A stretch of DNA of 64,000 bases from an uncultured Pseudomonadota bacterium (GTDB lineage Bacteria > Myxococcota_A > UBA9160 > PR03): positions 1-64,000 of the forward strand of contig CAADGG010000108.1 of NCBI GenBank assembly GCA_900696485.1, read 5' to 3'. Positions 60,306-64,000 of this stretch are shown here, one piece after another. A model generated the notes under the pieces. That model saw only the letters and a program-made list of their open reading frames with translations. It ran no database searches and was not told the origin of the DNA. Positions within the stretch are counted from its first letter, which is position 1, and the number at the start of each line of letters is the position of its first letter. A program made the translations under genes and the position numbers.

Positions 60306-60338
60306 GGGGGATCGGGGAGGCGTTCTCCCCGATCCCCC
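60306..60338 (+). terminator. Hairpin terminator after the Hsp20 gene
   Basis: A 14-bp perfect stem (60306-60319 with 60325-60338) with loop GCGTT begins 35 bp after the Hsp20 stop. No long T-run follows, so termination may be factor-assisted or this may also serve the convergent His-rich gene. Confidence 0.6.
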
Positions 60339-60379
60339 GCTTCGTTCGTGGTGGGGCCGCTCACCGAGCAGCCCCGTGA

Positions 60380-60913
60380 TCAGTAGCCGTAGTACCGGAA
60401 GCCGCGCAGCGTCTGCACGATCACGTTGGCGAGGAGGCGCGCGGCGATGTCGTGATGATCGGTCAGATGGCCGTGGAAGTGCCGGCGGCTCGAGAACCCA
60501 TACCCGCACGGGGCGCAGTAGAACGGGCTGCTGTGCATGACGACGGGCCGGCGATAGCGCGGCGCGTAGAATCGGTCGGCGTCGGAGTGCCCGCGGTACC
60601 GGTGCCCACGATACAGGGTATGGAATCGCGCAGAGTCATGACGGCCCCGGTACGGCACGTGGGCATGGTGAGATCTCCGCTTGTCCCGGTGATGGCGCCG
60701 GGCATGGTGATGCCGCTCGTGGCGATCCCCGTCCCGGCGCCGGACATCGTGGTGGCGGCCGTCCCGATGGCCACGCGCTTCCTGCTGCCGGTGACTCTGG
60801 TACTCGTGGCGACCGCGATGGTCGTCCCGGGCCTCGGCCGCCAACGGCGTGGCCGAGAGCAGCCCGACCGCGGCGAGCGCCGGGAGAGCACTGCGACTGG
60901 CGATCCGCAACAT
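60380..60913 (-). CDS. His/Arg-rich secreted protein, unknown function
   Basis: A 177-residue protein. Signal peptide SALPALAAVGLLSATPLAAEA, then a highly charged region with many His and Arg (EARGHRDGRHHDVRRRDGDRHERHHH, in part), and a C-terminal region with FYCAPCGYGFSSRRHFHGHLTDHHD, including a CxxC pair and conserved-looking His residues. Likely metal binding or nucleic-acid/polyanion binding in the periplasm. ATG 60913 is preceded by GAGGAGAA. Composition differs strongly from neighbours. Confidence 0.65.
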   Translation of the reverse strand: MLRIASRSALPALAAVGLLSATPLAAEARDDHRGRHEYQSHRQQEARGHRDGRHHDVRRRDGDRHERHHHARRHHRDKRRSHHAHVPYRGRHDSARFHTLYRGHRYRGHSDADRFYAPRYRRPVVMHSSPFYCAPCGYGFSSRRHFHGHLTDHHDIAARLLANVIVQTLRGFRYYGY

Positions 60914-61094
60914 GGGATTCTCCTCGAAGGTCGCGGAACTCCGGCGACTCACCGCACGCGCGGTGGCTGCCAACGAAACTCCGGCCCTCGAACGACTCCG
61001 ACGGGCCACCCGACAGACGATTCGCAGCCGGCGATGACGGCGACATGACACATCTCGCCCTCGGGGAGGATGCGAGCCGGAGGCCGGTCGGCTC

Positions 61095-61287
61095 AGAGGG
61101 TTGCCGAGAATCGGCCGCTGGCACAGGCACACCGACGGGCGGGAGGCGCACACCCGGAGCCGTAATCCGCAGGCCGCCGGTTCGCCTCCACGCGAAGCGC
61201 CAAAGCCCGTCGGCCGAGGACATCGGCGGAGGGTGTGCGCCTCCCGCCCGGCTCCGAATCCCGTCCGCCGATTCTCGGCAACCCTCT
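61095..61287. repeat. 193-bp nested foldback element
   Basis: Outer arms 61095-61115 and 61267-61287 are 21-bp perfect inverse complements. Inside them, 61136-61155 and 61231-61250 form a second perfect 20-bp pair. The alternative pair CGGAGCCG (61155-61162) with CGGCTCCG (61249-61256) overlaps the inner stem. The right end at 61287 overlaps the stop codon of the acyl-CoA dehydrogenase gene. It is unrelated in sequence to the three long palindromes. No protein-coding content is apparent. Confidence 0.8.
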
Positions 61288-62426
61288 CAGTCGGCGTCGA
61301 GCAGCAACGTGGCCAGATGCCGGCGATGGTGGATGGCGTCGCCGAGCATCGGCCGACTCCACAGCGCGCGCCGGAAGTAGAAGTGCACGTCGCAGTCCCA
61401 CGTGAAGCCGTAGCCGCCGTGGATCTGGACCCCTTTGCGTACGGCGCTCGCGTAGACGTCTCCGGCCAGCGCCTTGGCCATCCGCGCATGAACCTCCGCG
61501 GCCGGGGAGCCGGCATCGAGCGCCGCCGCAGCACCGCAAGCGAGACTGCGCGCCAGCTCGACACCGCACATCATGTCGACGATCGGATGTTTCACGGCCT
61601 GGAAGAAGCCGATCGGCCGGTCGAACTGCTTGCGGTCGATCGCATAGTCGCGCACGAGCAGCAGCACGGACTCGGCGCCGCCCACCTGCTCGGCGGCCAG
61701 GGCGGCACAGCCGCGCACCTGCGTTGCGGCGAGCGCGGCGCCGCCGGGGCCATCGAGCCGCGCCTCCGGCCCGACGCGCACGCCGTCGAACCCGATCCGC
61801 GCCGTCGGCCGGGTCGGATCGATCGAGACCTCGTCTTCGATCGAGACGCCGCTCGTCGGCAACTCGATCGCGAACAGCGCCGTGTGGCCGGACGGCTCGC
61901 GGAAGGCCGCGACGACGAGGCTGGCATCGGCGCCGCCGACGACGTGGGTCTTGCGTCCGCGCAGCACGTAGCCGCCGTCGACGGGGTCGGCGCTGGCCGT
62001 CAGCGTGTCGGCGTCGAAGCCGCCGCCGGACTCGACGAGCGCCAGCGTGGCGACCCGCTCGCCAGCGGCGATCGCCGGCAGCCACTGCGCCTGCTGCGAC
62101 TCACTGCCGGCCTGTTCGAGCGCGATGCCGGCGAGCAGCGAGCCGAGGAACGGACCGGGGACCAGACGCCGGCCCATCTCTTCCATCAGGATCTCGAGGT
62201 GCAGCCAGCCGAGTCCCGCTCCGCCGAACCGCTCCGGGAGCACCAGCCCGAGCCAGCCGAGTTCGGCGATCTCTTTCCACAGGCCGTGGTCGAAGCGGTG
62301 GCCGGCGTCGAGCATCCGGCGCAGCGTCGCCATCGGCAGGCGCTCACCGAGGAACCGGCGCGCTTCGCCGCGCAGCAGCGCGTGCTCTTCGGTGAACCCG
62401 AAATCGGTCGGAACGTCGAGACGCAT
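61287..62426 (-). CDS. Acyl-CoA dehydrogenase, non-catalytic-type subunit
   Basis: A 379-residue acyl-CoA dehydrogenase family protein: FGFTEEHALLRGEARRFL, GWLGLVLPERFGGAGLGWLHL, RKTHVVGGADASLVVAAFRE, and the C-terminal IHGGYGFTWDCDVHFYFRRALW. The C-terminal EGT catalytic segment is replaced, so this resembles FadE27/FadE28-type partner subunits. It starts at ATG 62426 (GTG 62438 overlaps the upstream gene stop as GTGA and is an alternative). With the preceding gene it probably forms a heteromeric alpha2beta2 enzyme acting on steroid or long side-chain acyl-CoA. Confidence 0.82.
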   Translation of the reverse strand: MRLDVPTDFGFTEEHALLRGEARRFLGERLPMATLRRMLDAGHRFDHGLWKEIAELGWLGLVLPERFGGAGLGWLHLEILMEEMGRRLVPGPFLGSLLAGIALEQAGSESQQAQWLPAIAAGERVATLALVESGGGFDADTLTASADPVDGGYVLRGRKTHVVGGADASLVVAAFREPSGHTALFAIELPTSGVSIEDEVSIDPTRPTARIGFDGVRVGPEARLDGPGGAALAATQVRGCAALAAEQVGGAESVLLLVRDYAIDRKQFDRPIGFFQAVKHPIVDMMCGVELARSLACGAAAALDAGSPAAEVHARMAKALAGDVYASAVRKGVQIHGGYGFTWDCDVHFYFRRALWSRPMLGDAIHHRRHLATLLLDAD

Positions 62427-62434
62427 CGGGGCCC

Positions 62435-63661
62435 TCACTTGGTCTTCGGGAGGCCGAGCACGCGCTCCCCGATGATGTTGCGCTGAATCTCGCTGGTGCC
62501 GCCGCCGACGGTCATCCCGAACGAGTTCATGTACATGCGCGGCCACTCGGCCTTGTCCGGAGCGCTGGCATCGCCGAGCCAGAGACCGGCGTCGGGTCCC
62601 AGCACCTCGCAGGCCAGCTCGGTGATCCGCTGACCGAACTCCGAATACACCAGCTTGTTCATCAGCCGCGTCGCCAGCGGGCGGTCGTCCATGTTGAGTC
62701 CCGGCACCCGTGCGCGCTGCGCGGTGAGCCGCAGCGCCTCCTCGTCGATCCACCCCTGAGCGATGCGATCGCGCAGGACGGGATCCTCGGCGGCGGATCG
62801 GCCGTCGCGACGCATGCGTCGCGCCAGCGACGTGACTGCGCGCACCGACTCTCCGGTGGGCGCCGTCGAGCCACCGCCGGAACCTTCCGCGGCGCCGCGC
62901 TCGAAGGTCAGCGTCGTCATCGCGATCTGCCAGCCCTGGCCGAGCTGGCCGAGCAGAGCGTCCTTCGGCATCGGCGCGGCGTCGAAGATCACCTGGTTGA
63001 AGCCGCCTTCGCCGGTCATCTTGACGAGCGGCTGCACCGTCACGCCGGGGGCCTCCATCGGGAACAGGAAGTACGAGATGCCCGCGTATTTGTGTGCGGC
63101 AGGATCCGTGCGCGCCAGCAGGATCATCCACTTCGCGACGTGGGCGAGCGTCGTCCAGACCTTGTGGCCGGCGACGACCCATCCGTCTCCACTCGGTGTC
63201 GCCGACGTCTGAAGGCTCGCCAGGTCGGAGCCGGCGCCCGGTTCGCTGAAGCCCTGGCACCAGATCTCCTCCCCGCTGAGGATCGGCTTCAGGAAGCGCT
63301 GTTTCTGCTCCTCGGTGCCGTAGGCGAGGATCGTCGGCCCGGCCCATTGCAGACCGATCACGTTCACCAGGAACGGGGCGCCGGCGCGGTTCAGCTCCTG
63401 CGACACGATGCGCTGGCGCTTGTGCGGATCCGCGTGGCCGCCGTACTCGGCCGGCCAGTCGAGGCCGAGGTAGCCCGCCTCGTAGACCTTGCGCTGCCAG
63501 TCGCGCAGGAACTCGAACTGCCGGTCCGACTCCACCTCGAGAAAGCTCTGCGGCAACTTGAAGCCGGGATCGGAGGGCCGGTTCGCCGCGATCCACGCGC
63601 GGACCTCGCGTCGGAACTCGGCGTTCTCCTTCGATTCGGTGGCCTCTTCCGGGCGGCTCAT
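62435..63661 (-). CDS. Acyl-CoA dehydrogenase, catalytic-type subunit (FadE26/29-like)
   Basis: A 408-residue acyl-CoA dehydrogenase: DWPAEYGG, GFSEPGAGSDLASLQT, FERGAAEG (Glu as probable catalytic base, matching the NNER position of FadE29) and the C-terminal VGGGTSEIQRNIIGERVLGL. ATG 63661 is preceded by CAGGAGAC. Its stop overlaps the next gene start, so both are coupled. It is divergent from a third acyl-CoA dehydrogenase, with a palindromic operator between. Confidence 0.85.
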   Translation of the reverse strand: MSRPEEATESKENAEFRREVRAWIAANRPSDPGFKLPQSFLEVESDRQFEFLRDWQRKVYEAGYLGLDWPAEYGGHADPHKRQRIVSQELNRAGAPFLVNVIGLQWAGPTILAYGTEEQKQRFLKPILSGEEIWCQGFSEPGAGSDLASLQTSATPSGDGWVVAGHKVWTTLAHVAKWMILLARTDPAAHKYAGISYFLFPMEAPGVTVQPLVKMTGEGGFNQVIFDAAPMPKDALLGQLGQGWQIAMTTLTFERGAAEGSGGGSTAPTGESVRAVTSLARRMRRDGRSAAEDPVLRDRIAQGWIDEEALRLTAQRARVPGLNMDDRPLATRLMNKLVYSEFGQRITELACEVLGPDAGLWLGDASAPDKAEWPRMYMNSFGMTVGGGTSEIQRNIIGERVLGLPKTK

Positions 63662-63711
63662 GGCGTCTCCTGGGACGGTTCGGGATTGACTCGCGAGTCG
63701 AACGGCGGGCC

Positions 63712-63717
63712 AGTATA
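63712..63717 (-). promoter_or_regulatory. Candidate -10 for the acyl-CoA dehydrogenase operon
   Basis: On the minus strand the hexamer is TATACT, about 50 bp before the ATG. Its -35 region is poor, and the operator palindrome lies immediately upstream, as expected for a repressed promoter. A perfect 12-bp palindrome GACTCGCGAGTC (63688-63699) lies in the leader. Confidence 0.5.
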
Positions 63718-63735
63718 GGCTAGTTTTTTCTGCGG

Positions 63736-63753
63736 CCCGACCGAGCGGTCGGG
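63736..63753. promoter_or_regulatory. Palindromic operator between divergent acyl-CoA dehydrogenase genes
   Basis: Perfect inverted repeat CCCGACCG-AG-CGGTCGGG. CGACCG/CGGTCG half-sites are typical of TetR-family operators, including regulators of fatty-acid degradation. It sits 75 bp from one start and 26 bp from the other, so a single repressor could control both directions. Confidence 0.6.
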
Positions 63754-63778
63754 TCGCATCGATCGTGCGGGAGAAGTG

Positions 63779-64000
63779 ATGAATTTCGGCTTCACGGACG
63801 AGCAGGAGCTGTTGCGCCAGGAGGTCCGCAAAGTCCTCGATGCCCAGGCGCCGATGGCGGAGGTCCGACGGCTCGCCGAGACGCCCGAGGGATTTTCTCG
63901 CGAACTGTGGAAGCAGATGGGCGAACTCGGCTGGCTCGGCCTCACGATTCCGGAGGCACATGGCGGCGCCGGGCTCGGCTGGGTGGACCTGGTCGTGCTG
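63779..64000 (+). CDS. Acyl-CoA dehydrogenase (partial, cut by window end)
   Basis: The first 74 codons of an acyl-CoA dehydrogenase: MNFGFTDEQELLRQEVRKVL, GELGWLGLTIPEAHGGAGLGWVDLVVL. It is strikingly similar to the N-terminus of the 379-residue subunit (DFGFTEEHALLRGEARRFL; ELGWLGLVLPERFGGAGLGW), so they are paralogues. It starts ATG 63779 with GGGAGAAG before it. Confidence 0.9.
   Translation, partial: MNFGFTDEQELLRQEVRKVLDAQAPMAEVRRLAETPEGFSRELWKQMGELGWLGLTIPEAHGGAGLGWVDLVVL

Overview
The window is high-GC, densely packed Gram-negative DNA. It carries outer-membrane and lipoprotein genes, an Mla lipid-transport operon, a DUF1302 outer-membrane protein, two PEP-CTERM proteins and several acyl-CoA dehydrogenases of the lipid/steroid-catabolism type. 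There are also divergent REC/PilZ proteins and a fused anthranilate synthase. Together these suggest an uncultured deltaproteobacterium-like lineage (Myxococcota or Binatota type). That placement is inferred from gene content only. No tRNA, rRNA, CRISPR array, prophage, insertion sequence or transposase gene was seen.

Layout. 0.1-5.7 kb: YhbY, threonine aldolase, a complete trp attenuator (leader peptide with three consecutive Trp codons plus three mutually exclusive hairpins), the TrpE-TrpG fusion, then an opposing hydrolase/thioesterase pair. 5.7-10.8 kb: two PilZ proteins with receiver-like N-termini, an EAL phosphodiesterase, and a quinone reductase/YCII pair on the other strand. 10.8-22 kb: a TetR regulator coupled to an SCP2-type thiolase, an exported methyltransferase-like protein, glucan phosphorylase, a CYTH-CHAD protein, a YchF-like GTPase with an altered P-loop, an SDR, a methyltransferase and a medium-chain dehydrogenase. 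22-30 kb: MutM, an NFACT (RqcH-like) protein, a di-heme peroxidase, a 1201-residue DUF1302 protein and GreB. 30-41 kb: a HelD-like helicase divergent from GreB, a lytic transglycosylase, a PEP-CTERM protein, a His-tailed EamA transporter, an acyl-CoA dehydrogenase, an EEP nuclease/phosphatase, a SIMPL plus twin-lipoprotein operon and a TPR lipoprotein.

41-50.5 kb: a Fur-family regulator translationally coupled to mlaE(STAS)-mlaF-mlaD-auxiliary lipoprotein, then pgi. On the other strand lie lemA-TPM-TPM and rfbA-rfbC. 50.5-56 kb: a 67-residue small protein, a seven-helix membrane protein, a PEP-CTERM EEP protein, a membrane-anchored NYN protein, and aguB-aguA (agmatine to putrescine). 56-64 kb: frdABCD, Hsp20, a His/Arg-rich secreted protein, and a two-subunit acyl-CoA dehydrogenase operon divergent from a third, truncated acyl-CoA dehydrogenase across a palindromic operator.

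The most unusual non-coding signals are three copies of a near-perfect palindrome with 39-43 bp arms (5733, 25783, 50557), whose variable middle changes in step on both arms; a separate 193-bp nested foldback (61095-61287); the trp attenuator; and the operator between the divergent acyl-CoA dehydrogenase genes. Several genes are joined by 4-base ATGA/GTGA overlaps, so translational coupling is common here.
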